Source of the DNA: JBBQFI01 sp038321775
GTDB lineage: Bacteria > Verrucomicrobiota > Verrucomicrobiia > Chthoniobacterales > UBA10450
Assembly (NCBI GenBank): GCA_038321775.1
Contig: JBBQFI010000006.1
Location: 62,001-126,000, forward strand
Direction of reading: 5' to 3'
DNA: 64,000 nucleotides
The translations under genes were made by a program, and so were the position numbers. Below, piece by piece: positions 36,302 to 43,773 of this stretch. How positions within the stretch are numbered: position 1 is the first letter of the stretch; each line of letters begins with the position of its first letter. The notes beneath the pieces are model-generated. The model had not been told where the DNA came from. It was given only the letters and a program-made list of their open reading frames with translations, and did not search any database.

Positions 36302-37219
36302 ATGATCAAACTACAAGAACCGAAATATGTTTATATGGGAGGAGGACTTCGCCTCTGGAAGGAAGCCACTCTCCACGTCGGCTGCGAAGCCGTTACGCGC
36401 AGCCTCAATGTTTTCGAGGGACTTAAAGGGTATTGGAAACCTGATGGACCTTTTGGGATCGTGGAACTCCGTCGTCACTATGAACGCCTATGTCGATCTG
36501 CTCGACTCTTACATATTCCTTACGAGTCTTCTTTTGAGCAATACCGTGATGCTATTGCCATGCTCGCGGGCGAGCTTCTTCAACCCGACCGTGACATGTG
36601 GTTTCGCACAACTCTCTACGCTATTGAAGGACAGTGGGGCGAAGGCACGGTCGCAGATCTTGTTATAACGGGTTACCAACAGGATCAAAAAATGCCGGAC
36701 CCGATCAACCTCGGTGTAAGTACATGGCGGCGCAGTCCGGATGTATCTTTACCCGCACGCGCGAAATCAGGAGCTAACTATCAGGTCGCGCGCATCGCTC
36801 GGATCGAGGGCCGCGCCCGTGGATGTCAGGACATGGTCTTACTAAATAATTCTGGCCGCGTGGCTGAAGCAACGGGTTCCTGCCTCGTCATGGTGCGCGA
36901 CGGCACCGTTTATACTCCTCCGGCTACCGAGGGTGCTCTCGAAAGTATCACGTTGGACATTGTCGAAGCACTCGCCCATTCTATGAAAATCCCCTTCATT
37001 CGTCGCCCGATTGATCGGACAGAACTTCTCGTGGCGGACGAGGTTGCCATTTGTGGGACGCTTGCGGAACTCGTGCTCGTCGAGTCTGTGGATGGTCTTG
37101 CCCTTAACCCAGAATCCAATCTGTTACGTTCCTTACAAACGCGATTTTTTCGAGCAGCCCGTAACATTGAGCCACACCCATCGGTTGGACTTACAGTTAT
37201 CTCGCGCAATGCGAGTTAG
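36302..37219 (+). CDS. class IV aminotransferase (branched-chain/D-amino acid type)
   Basis: 305 residues. VFEGLKGYW, FRTTLYAIEGQWG, KSGANYQVARIARIEGRARGC with Lys155 as PLP lysine, and NNSGRVAEATGSCLVM match the IlvE/DAAT fold. Housekeeping IlvE is unlikely in this context; an aminated acyl unit, possibly carrier-bound, is a better guess. It is separated from the methyltransferase-like gene by about 170 bases and precedes the nucleotidyltransferase by 33 bases. Confidence 0.87.
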   Translation: MIKLQEPKYVYMGGGLRLWKEATLHVGCEAVTRSLNVFEGLKGYWKPDGPFGIVELRRHYERLCRSARLLHIPYESSFEQYRDAIAMLAGELLQPDRDMWFRTTLYAIEGQWGEGTVADLVITGYQQDQKMPDPINLGVSTWRRSPDVSLPARAKSGANYQVARIARIEGRARGCQDMVLLNNSGRVAEATGSCLVMVRDGTVYTPPATEGALESITLDIVEALAHSMKIPFIRRPIDRTELLVADEVAICGTLAELVLVESVDGLALNPESNLLRSLQTRFFRAARNIEPHPSVGLTVISRNAS

Positions 37220-37252
37220 TGCCGAGACAAATGCAGCGCATCCGCAAGGATC

Positions 37253-38053
37253 ATGAGAGCCAACGACGTAATCGGTCTCATTCCTTGTGGTGGTCATGCT
37301 ACTAGGATTGCTCCGCTCCCATGCAGCAAAGAAATCTTCCCCGTGGGACTGCGCGCGACATCGGATGGATCGCTGCGGCCAAAGGCTGTTTCCCATTATC
37401 TTCTGGACAAGATGCGCGAAGGCGGTGTGCGTAGAGCGTATTTCATCTTGCGAAAAGGAAAGTGGGATATCCCAGAATACTACGGCGACGGCACTGCGTT
37501 TGGAATGGATCTTGGCTATCTAATAATGGGACGGCCGCACGGCCCTGCTTACACCGTCGACCAGGCATATCCATTTGTTAAAGGCGCACGGGTGGCTGTC
37601 GGGTTTCCCGATATTCTCTTTGAACCATTAAGTGCATTCAGCCGGGCGCTGAAGCGCCTGGAAGCTACGCGGACGGACCTTGTGTTAGGATTGTATCGCG
37701 CCCACGATATCCGCATTTGGGATATGGTTGTAACCGACCGGACGGGACGGGTGCGCGAACTGCTGATTAAGCCGGACAAAACGAAGTCTAAACTAGGCTG
37801 GGTTTTCGCGGTGTGGACATCAAAGTTTACCGAATTCATGCACGAGTATCTCGCGACGCTCAAAACAACGGCGCACCGGCCCGCCGCAAACCTGCCGGCC
37901 GAGGTGACTGTAGGCGAAGTGATTCAGGCGGCTGTTCGGGAAGGCATCGCGACACAAAGTGTGGTTTTCTCACGGCACGCCTATTTGGATATTGGCACTC
38001 CGGAAGGTCTGCAAAAGGTTGCGGCTGGCTTGAGTCCAACACTCAAGGCATAA
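37253..38053 (+). CDS. NTP_transferase family sugar nucleotidyltransferase (RfbA-like)
   Basis: 266 residues. The N-terminal nucleotide-binding loop is LIPCGGHATRIAPLPCSKEIFPVG, a variant of the GGxGTRLxPLTxxxPK block with CSKE in place of TxxxPK. VGFPDILFEP (acidic metal site) and LLIKPDKTKSKLGWVFAVW follow. The lysine of the SKE triplet is retained. Predicted to activate a sugar 1-phosphate. Eighteen bases before RfbF, so two nucleotidyltransferases sit back to back; this one may use a different sugar or nucleotide. Confidence 0.8.
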   Translation: MRANDVIGLIPCGGHATRIAPLPCSKEIFPVGLRATSDGSLRPKAVSHYLLDKMREGGVRRAYFILRKGKWDIPEYYGDGTAFGMDLGYLIMGRPHGPAYTVDQAYPFVKGARVAVGFPDILFEPLSAFSRALKRLEATRTDLVLGLYRAHDIRIWDMVVTDRTGRVRELLIKPDKTKSKLGWVFAVWTSKFTEFMHEYLATLKTTAHRPAANLPAEVTVGEVIQAAVREGIATQSVVFSRHAYLDIGTPEGLQKVAAGLSPTLKA

Positions 38054-38071
38054 TGTCTCCCAAATAACATC

Positions 38072-38863
38072 ATGAAAGTAGTTATTCTTGCAGGAGGATC
38101 CGGGACACGGATTACAGAAGAAAGCTCGGTTCGCCCGAAACCGATGATCGAAATCGGTCATCGCCCGATCCTTTGGCACATCATGAAAATCTACACGGCT
38201 CACGGCCTAACGGATTTTATCATTTGTTGCGGATACAAGGGCCACATCATTAAGGAATATTTCGCCACCTATTTCTTACGGAATGCCGACGTTACTTTCG
38301 ATGTGCAAAAGAACCAAATGGAAGTCCATCAGCATTCCGCCGAGCCCTGGCGTGTGACACTCGTTAATACTGGCGATGACTCCATGACAGGTGGACGTAT
38401 TAAACGAGTTCAATCGCACGTTGGTCGTGAATCTTTCTGTCTGACGTATGGCGACGGGGTTTCCAACGTGAATATTAGCGAACTGATCAAGTTTCATCGC
38501 CAACAGCAAACTTTTGCCACTTTAACGGCGGTCCAATTGCCAGGACGTTTTGGAGTTTTCACTTTGGACAAGGAGCAGACCTGCATTTCCAGCTTCAGCG
38601 AGAAACCCAGTCAGGACGGCGCCTGGATCAACGGCGGTTTCTTTGTCCTCGAGCCCCAGATATTTGATTACATCGAGGGCGACCAGACCGTATGGGAGCT
38701 AGACCCGATGGCGCGTCTTGCCCGCGAACAACAGCTCTCGGCCTTCCGTCACTCCGGCTTCTGGCGGCCGATGGACACACTGCGGGACAAGATCGTTCTG
38801 GAAGAGATGTGGGACCGAAACGAAGCGCCGTGGAAGATTTGGGATACGCCGAAAAAACCGTGA
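38072..38863 (+). CDS. rfbF: glucose-1-phosphate cytidylyltransferase
   Basis: 263 residues with LAGGSGTRITEESSVRPKPM, IGHRPILWHIMKIY, FIICCGYKGHIIKEYF and CLTYGDGVSNV, the specific blocks of RfbF/DdhA. It joins CTP and glucose 1-phosphate to CDP-glucose, the first step to CDP-6-deoxy and branched sugars. It heads a series of sugar-modifying genes reaching 45 kb. No canonical CDP-glucose 4,6-dehydratase follows directly; the SDR at 40.1 kb is the candidate. Confidence 0.93.
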   Translation: MKVVILAGGSGTRITEESSVRPKPMIEIGHRPILWHIMKIYTAHGLTDFIICCGYKGHIIKEYFATYFLRNADVTFDVQKNQMEVHQHSAEPWRVTLVNTGDDSMTGGRIKRVQSHVGRESFCLTYGDGVSNVNISELIKFHRQQQTFATLTAVQLPGRFGVFTLDKEQTCISSFSEKPSQDGAWINGGFFVLEPQIFDYIEGDQTVWELDPMARLAREQQLSAFRHSGFWRPMDTLRDKIVLEEMWDRNEAPWKIWDTPKKP

Positions 38864-38902
38864 GGCATCCGGGGCCGACTACCGATAACGACTAAACTCT
38901 CG

Positions 38903-40117
38903 ATGACCTATGACTACGCGATCATTGGGGGCGGGATTGTTGGATTAGCCACAGCTATGACGTTGAGTCGGCGGTGTCCGACAGCGCAAATTCTTTTGCT
39001 TGAGAAGGAGCATGGTCCTTCGGTCCACCAGAGTGGGCGAAACAGCGGAGTGATACATTCCGGCATCTACTATAAGCCGGGTAGCTACAAAGCCAGGTTT
39101 GCCCGGGCCGGAGCAACTTCGATGGTAGAGTTCTGCCAGGAGCACGGAATTCCTCACCGAGTCTGTGGCAAAGTTATCGTTGCAACACAGGAAAAGGAGT
39201 TACCAGAGTTAGCAAATCTATTTCAGCGCGGATTACAAAATGGTTTGCCTGTAGAAAAGATCTCAGCCGCGGAGGTAAAAGAAATTGAACCCCATGTTCG
39301 TTGCCGGGCCGGCATTCGTGTACCGACCACCGGTATTACGAACTATCGACAGGTCTCGGAAAAGTATCTGGAATTATTCCGGAAACAGGGCGGTGAAGCC
39401 AGGTTCGAAGAAGAAGTGCGGGCCATTGAGAATCGTGGCGATACTCACGTAATAGAAACTCAAAACGGGGAACACCAAGCCAGGTTCGTTGTAAGTTGCG
39501 CTGGCCTCCATAGCGACCGTGTTACACGACTTACTGGTGCGGACCCGGGCGCGAAGATCATCCCGTTCCGAGGTGAATACTACGAGTTGGTCGCTAACAA
39601 ACGCCATCTCGTAAATACATTAATCTATCCGGTCCCCAATCCAGATTTCCCCTTCCTGGGTGTGCACTTTACCAAGATGATCGACGGCTCTGTCCACGCC
39701 GGACCGAATGCGGTCCTGGCTTTTAAGCGAGAAGGCTACAAGAAAACGGATTTCGATCTGCGCGATTTTTGGGAAACGATGTCGTTTGGCGGGTTTTGGA
39801 AACTGGCCCGCAAGAATTTCGCAGAAGGCATGAGGGAAATGTACCGATCCTTGGTAAAGGACGCCTTTGTTCGTAGTTTGCAACGACTCATCCCAGAGAT
39901 CAAAGCCGCTGATCTCGTTCCGTGTAAGGCCGGTGTCCGCGCTCAGGCATTGCTTGGCGATGGCAAGCTGGTGGACGATTTTCTTTTGGTTAGAGGACAC
40001 AATGCTCTCCACGTCTGTAACGCACCGTCTCCGGGTGCTACAGCGTCGTTGGAAATTGCAAAGGCCATAGTTACGCAAATCTCCGAACCATCGAGAGCAG
40101 GCGCGGTGTTGGTATGA
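38903..40117 (+). CDS. lhgO: L-2-hydroxyglutarate oxidase family FAD protein
   Basis: 404 residues. YDYAIIGGGIVGLATAM is the FAD-binding start, followed by HQSGRNSGVIHSGIYYKPGS and PFLGVHFTKMIDGSVHAGPNAV, the signature blocks of LhgO within the DAO family. LhgO oxidises L-2-hydroxyglutarate to 2-oxoglutarate at the membrane, passing electrons to quinone. Here it lies between RfbF and an SDR and overlaps the latter (ATGA at 40114), so it may serve a sugar-related or 2-hydroxyacid side reaction, or oxidise an alcohol on an activated sugar. The family call is strong and the local role unknown. Confidence 0.9.
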   Translation: MTYDYAIIGGGIVGLATAMTLSRRCPTAQILLLEKEHGPSVHQSGRNSGVIHSGIYYKPGSYKARFARAGATSMVEFCQEHGIPHRVCGKVIVATQEKELPELANLFQRGLQNGLPVEKISAAEVKEIEPHVRCRAGIRVPTTGITNYRQVSEKYLELFRKQGGEARFEEEVRAIENRGDTHVIETQNGEHQARFVVSCAGLHSDRVTRLTGADPGAKIIPFRGEYYELVANKRHLVNTLIYPVPNPDFPFLGVHFTKMIDGSVHAGPNAVLAFKREGYKKTDFDLRDFWETMSFGGFWKLARKNFAEGMREMYRSLVKDAFVRSLQRLIPEIKAADLVPCKAGVRAQALLGDGKLVDDFLLVRGHNALHVCNAPSPGATASLEIAKAIVTQISEPSRAGAVLV

Positions 40118-41148
40118 TGAATGTATTGGTTACTGGAAGTGAGGGCTATCTAGGCTCGCTCCTTACGCCCGTTCTTCTGGAGCGCGGTTACGGAGTTACT
40201 GGCCTCGACACCGGCTACTACAAGAACGGTTATCTTTATAATGCGAAAGGTTCCTCGCCTTCAACAATTGCGAAGGACATTCGTCATTTGACTGCGGACG
40301 ACTTGCGCGGCCACGATGCGGTGGTGCACATGGCGGAACTCTCCAACGATCCGCTAGGTGAGCTCAATTCGGAGGTTACTTACGAAATCAATCACAAGGG
40401 GACATTGCACCTCGCCAATACTGCAAAAACAGCAGGAGTGAAGAGATTCATTTACATGTCGTCATGTTCCGTCTACGGGGTAGCCACCGATGGCGAGGTT
40501 ACTGAAGAAACAGCCCCGAATCCCCAGACAGCCTACGCAATTTGCAAAACCTTATGTGAGCGAGATCTCAAGCAGCTAGCTAGTAAGGACTTTGTGCCAT
40601 GTTATTTTCGGAACGCGACAGCCTTTGGCGCATCGCCGCGACAGCGGTTCGACTTGCTGTTAAACAATCTCTGTGGCCTGGCCTGGACAACAAAAGAAAT
40701 TAAGATGATCTCGGACGGCACCCCCTGGCGTCCTCTTATCCACGGTCTGGACATTGCGCAGGCCATTGCATGCGCGCTCGAAGCTCCGACCGATGCCATT
40801 TACAATGAGGTTTTGAACATCGGAGGTAACGGACAGAACTATCGGGTTAAAGAGGTCGCCGAGAAAGTGGCCAAGGTTTTCCCCGGCTGCAGACTTACCT
40901 TCGGTTCACAAGGTTCAGACAATCGAAGTTACCGGGTTAACTTCGATAAAATCAAGAAGCACTTGCCCCAGTTTCGATGCGAGTGGAACGCCGACAAAGG
41001 TGTGACGCAGTTTTACGAGCTCTTCCGCCAGATTGATCTCACATCAGAAACCTTCGAATACCGCGCCTTTACACGTCTGACGCAACTTCAGTATCTCGTT
41101 CGCACAGGCCAGCTGGATCACGGGTTTTTCTGGAAGACCACATTCTGA
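40114..41148 (+). CDS. NAD-dependent epimerase/dehydratase (extended SDR)
   Basis: 344 residues. NVLVTGSEGYLGSLL (Rossmann GxxGxxG at 8-14), MSSCSVYGV and the catalytic YAICK (Tyr141, Lys145) are intact. PLIHGLDIAQAI and NEVLNIGG follow. It is set between LhgO and a sugar C-methyltransferase, so its substrate is likely a CDP- or dTDP-linked keto sugar, acting as 4,6-dehydratase, epimerase or 4-ketoreductase. The sequence does not decide between these. It starts at the four-base overlap with the previous stop. Confidence 0.87.
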   Translation: MMNVLVTGSEGYLGSLLTPVLLERGYGVTGLDTGYYKNGYLYNAKGSSPSTIAKDIRHLTADDLRGHDAVVHMAELSNDPLGELNSEVTYEINHKGTLHLANTAKTAGVKRFIYMSSCSVYGVATDGEVTEETAPNPQTAYAICKTLCERDLKQLASKDFVPCYFRNATAFGASPRQRFDLLLNNLCGLAWTTKEIKMISDGTPWRPLIHGLDIAQAIACALEAPTDAIYNEVLNIGGNGQNYRVKEVAEKVAKVFPGCRLTFGSQGSDNRSYRVNFDKIKKHLPQFRCEWNADKGVTQFYELFRQIDLTSETFEYRAFTRLTQLQYLVRTGQLDHGFFWKTTF

Positions 41149-41178
41149 GTTGTCCGTGCTGCGTTTCAAATTCGATCT

Positions 41179-42420
41179 ATGAATCAACCGACATGTCGCT
41201 TCTGCACTGCGCCGCTCCACCATGTGCAGTGTGATCTGGGCATGTCCCCCCTGGCCAATTCCTACATAAAATTTGAACACGCGCGCAATGCAGAAAAGCT
41301 TTACCCGCTCAAAGTATGGATCTGCGAGCAATGTCTTCTTTCACAGCTCGAAGAGTTCGAATCGCCGGATGCAATCTTTAGCGATTACCTTTATTTCTCC
41401 AGTTTTTCGACAAGCTGGGTCGAGCATGCTCGACGTTACTGCGAGAGGATGGTCGAGCGTTTCCACTTCGATAAACACAGTCAAGTAGTCGAGATCGCAA
41501 GCAACGACGGATACTTACTTCAGCACTTTAAGGCCATGGGTATTTCAGTCCTCGGCATCGAGCCAGCTGCAAACATTGCCAAAGTTGCCTGGGAACAGAA
41601 GCAGATTCCCAGCGTCGTGAAATTCTTCGGTGTCAAGACCGCAAGGGAACTTGTCGCTGAGGGTAAATCCGCTGATCTGCTCCTCGGATGTAACGTTCTC
41701 GCCCATGTTCCCGACATCAACGATTTTGTTAGCGGCCTCAAGATCGCGCTCAAGCCCACAGGGATCATCACGTTTGAATTCCCTCACCTGTTGCGGCTCA
41801 TCGAAAACAATCAATTTGACACCATTTACCACGAACATTTCTCTTACCTCTCGCTTCTGGCGGTGGAGAAAATCTTCACGCATCACGGCCTCATGCTATT
41901 CGATGTGGAAGAGCTGCCTACGCACGGTGGCTCGCTACGTATCTTCGCGCGACATTCTGATAACCTTGCGCCTATCGTCGCTGTCACTCCGCGCGTGGCG
42001 GCTATGCGCCAGAAGGAAGTCGACTTCGGCCTAACCGAGATGAGATGCTACACCAGCTTCGGAGACAAAGTAAAAGCCACCAAGCGCAAGCTGCTCAAGT
42101 TCCTCATTGATGCAAAAGACGCGGGAAAAACAATAGTCGCCTACGGCGCCGCGGCTAAAGGCGTCACGCTTGTTAACTACTGCGGCGTGCGCGAGGACTT
42201 TGTCGACTACGTTGTCGATAAGAGCCCGCACAAGCAAGGTCACCTAATGCCAGGTGTTCATATCCCAATTTACAGTCCGGAAAAAATATTCGAGACCAAG
42301 CCCGACTACTTGCTGATCTTGCCGTGGAACTTGAAGAAGGAAATCAGCGATGAAATGGCTGGGATTCGCGCGTGGGGCGGCCAGTTCGTCGTGCCGATTC
42401 CCGAAGTTGAGGCCTTTTAA
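41179..42420 (+). CDS. sugar C-methyltransferase (TylCIII/TcaB9-like, class I SAM)
   Basis: 413 residues. The N-terminal zinc-type cysteines CRFC (C6, C9) and WICEQC are followed by a SAM-binding domain with VVEIASNDGYLLQHF and FEFPHLLRLIENNQFDTIYHEH, and by the C-terminal block KLLKFLIDAKDAGKTIVAYGAAAKG. This three-part design is the one of NDP-hexose C-3 methyltransferases (TylCIII, TcaB9), which make branched deoxysugars from 3- or 4-keto intermediates. It lies next to the SDR and RfbC, so a branched CDP- or dTDP-sugar is likely. Confidence 0.9.
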   Translation: MNQPTCRFCTAPLHHVQCDLGMSPLANSYIKFEHARNAEKLYPLKVWICEQCLLSQLEEFESPDAIFSDYLYFSSFSTSWVEHARRYCERMVERFHFDKHSQVVEIASNDGYLLQHFKAMGISVLGIEPAANIAKVAWEQKQIPSVVKFFGVKTARELVAEGKSADLLLGCNVLAHVPDINDFVSGLKIALKPTGIITFEFPHLLRLIENNQFDTIYHEHFSYLSLLAVEKIFTHHGLMLFDVEELPTHGGSLRIFARHSDNLAPIVAVTPRVAAMRQKEVDFGLTEMRCYTSFGDKVKATKRKLLKFLIDAKDAGKTIVAYGAAAKGVTLVNYCGVREDFVDYVVDKSPHKQGHLMPGVHIPIYSPEKIFETKPDYLLILPWNLKKEISDEMAGIRAWGGQFVVPIPEVEAF

Positions 42421-42423
42421 GCT

Positions 42424-42954
42424 GTGCGGTTTACTGAAACTCCGCTTCGAGGAGCCTTTGTGCTTGAGCTTGAAAAGCACGAGGACGAACGCGGTTATTT
42501 TGCCAGGACGTTTTGCGTGCGGGAATTCGAAACTCACGGTCTTAACCCGAATCTTGTTCAGTGCAGTACCGCTTTTAATATTCGCCGGGGAACTTTGCGC
42601 GGTTTCCATTGGCAGATTCCACCAAGATCTGAAGCGAAGCTCGTTCGCGTCACGCGAGGGGCGATCCACGATGTGATCGTAGACTTGCGGCTCGATTCAT
42701 CGACGCGCTTGCAACATTTCGCCGCGGAACTCACGGCGGACAATGGCCACCTGCTTTATATCCCAATGGGTTTTGCGCATGGTTTTCAAACACTCGCTGA
42801 CAACACTGAAATTTTATATCAGATGTCCGAATTCTTTGCGCCAGAGTGTGCACGCGGCGCTCGCTGGAATGATCCCGCCTTCGGTATCAAATGGCCACAA
42901 CCCAATCCGGTGATGAACGATCGCGATCGCACATGGCCCGATTTTGCGACATAA
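42424..42954 (+). CDS. rfbC: dTDP-4-dehydrorhamnose 3,5-epimerase family protein
   Basis: 176 residues from GTG 42424. The cupin blocks FVLELEKHEDERGYFARTF, QCSTAFNIRRGTLRGFHWQ and VTRGAIHDVIVDLRLDS, with the catalytic His in GFHWQ, and YIPMGFAHGFQTL mark the family. It epimerises C3 and/or C5 of a 4-keto-6-deoxy sugar. With RfbF, the SDR and the C-methyltransferase it would complete a 6-deoxy branched sugar. Single-carbon specificity cannot be read. Confidence 0.92.
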   Translation: MRFTETPLRGAFVLELEKHEDERGYFARTFCVREFETHGLNPNLVQCSTAFNIRRGTLRGFHWQIPPRSEAKLVRVTRGAIHDVIVDLRLDSSTRLQHFAAELTADNGHLLYIPMGFAHGFQTLADNTEILYQMSEFFAPECARGARWNDPAFGIKWPQPNPVMNDRDRTWPDFAT

Positions 42955-42989
42955 TTTTCATCGTAGCCAAATAGCAGGAACTGACCGCC

Positions 42990-43490
42990 GTGAAAACCTC
43001 TCGACGTCTGGAAAGAAAAAGCCTCGGCGGTCGGCCGCCTAAGTTCGCTGAGCCAAGCCGCCCCGTCACGCTAACCCTTCCGGAAAGCACGCTTGCGGAC
43101 CTGCAGCAGATTAATCTCGATCGCAGCCATGCGATCGTGGAACTGACGAAGAAAATGCTGCGCAGCAAGGGTGCTGAAAATCCGTTAGTTGAAATTGTGG
43201 AGATGGCAAAGAAAACGGGCCTCGTCATCGTGGGTCCGAGTAAAGCGCTTCGGAAAATCCCATTCTTGCGCCTCGTCGAAGTCGCCCCGACGCGCTTTCT
43301 CCTCGCCGTAGAACAAGGCTTTAATTTTCACAGCTTGGAAATTGCGATCCTCGATGCACTGGAAGACGCACAGGACGAAAAACGCGAATGCGAACTACTG
43401 ACGCAACTTCTTCAGCACATCAAAGGGCTACGAAAATCCGAGCGAGTGAGAAGGGCAGAAATCTTGTTCGTCAACTTGGAACGCCCCTAA
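42990..43490 (+). CDS. small protein with possible ribbon-helix-helix N-terminus
   Basis: 166 residues from GTG 42990. About 24-57, RPVTLTLPESTLADLQQI then DRSHAIVELTKKML, fits a ribbon-helix-helix DNA-binding fold, preceded by a basic stretch (KSLGGRPPKF). The C-terminal part (about 70-160) is alpha/beta and unfamiliar: KKTGLVIVGPSKALRKIP and a helical end. It sits inside a sugar operon, so a local transcription regulator is a reasonable reading. I cannot name a family. Confidence 0.55.
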   Translation: MKTSRRLERKSLGGRPPKFAEPSRPVTLTLPESTLADLQQINLDRSHAIVELTKKMLRSKGAENPLVEIVEMAKKTGLVIVGPSKALRKIPFLRLVEVAPTRFLLAVEQGFNFHSLEIAILDALEDAQDEKRECELLTQLLQHIKGLRKSERVRRAEILFVNLERP

Positions 43491-43620
43491 AACGCGATCC
43501 CCCAAACAGCCCTATTGCAATGATGTCTTTCAACGTAGTAACATTTAATTTGCTGGAGTTTCTATGGGAAAACTTTGAGCGACATGCTCTTCAAGCCGCT
43601 GAAAATATCGACAATACAGG

Positions 43621-43719
43621 GAGTTGCGCGAGGGTACATTCGCGCTGCGCAATGGTCTGCGCGGTATCGCCATCTTCCTCGTCTCCTTCAGGCCTTCGAC
43701 TAATGCTCCAAGGGTTTGA
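43621..43719 (+). pseudogene. possible remnant of an acyltransferase-3 (OafA-like) gene
   Basis: In the gap of about 280 bases before the DUF4910 gene, the frame at 43621 reads ELREGTFALRNGLRGIAIFLV and then stops (43717). The GLRGIAIFLV block matches the first membrane helix of acyltransferase-3 proteins (LNGLRGIAILLV). Nothing downstream continues the family. The match is short, so this may be a 5' fragment left by deletion or a coincidence. Confidence 0.35.
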
Positions 43720-43773
43720 TACTTGGTTTAATCAACGTCCGTTTTTAGAATCTCGATCTACGGGTGCCTAGCA

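Noticed and set aside
43388..43771. Frame of 127 residues overlapping the ribbon-helix-helix-like gene
   Set aside because: It is out of frame with the upstream gene for most of its length and low-complexity in its second half; the only recognisable block in the gap is in another frame.
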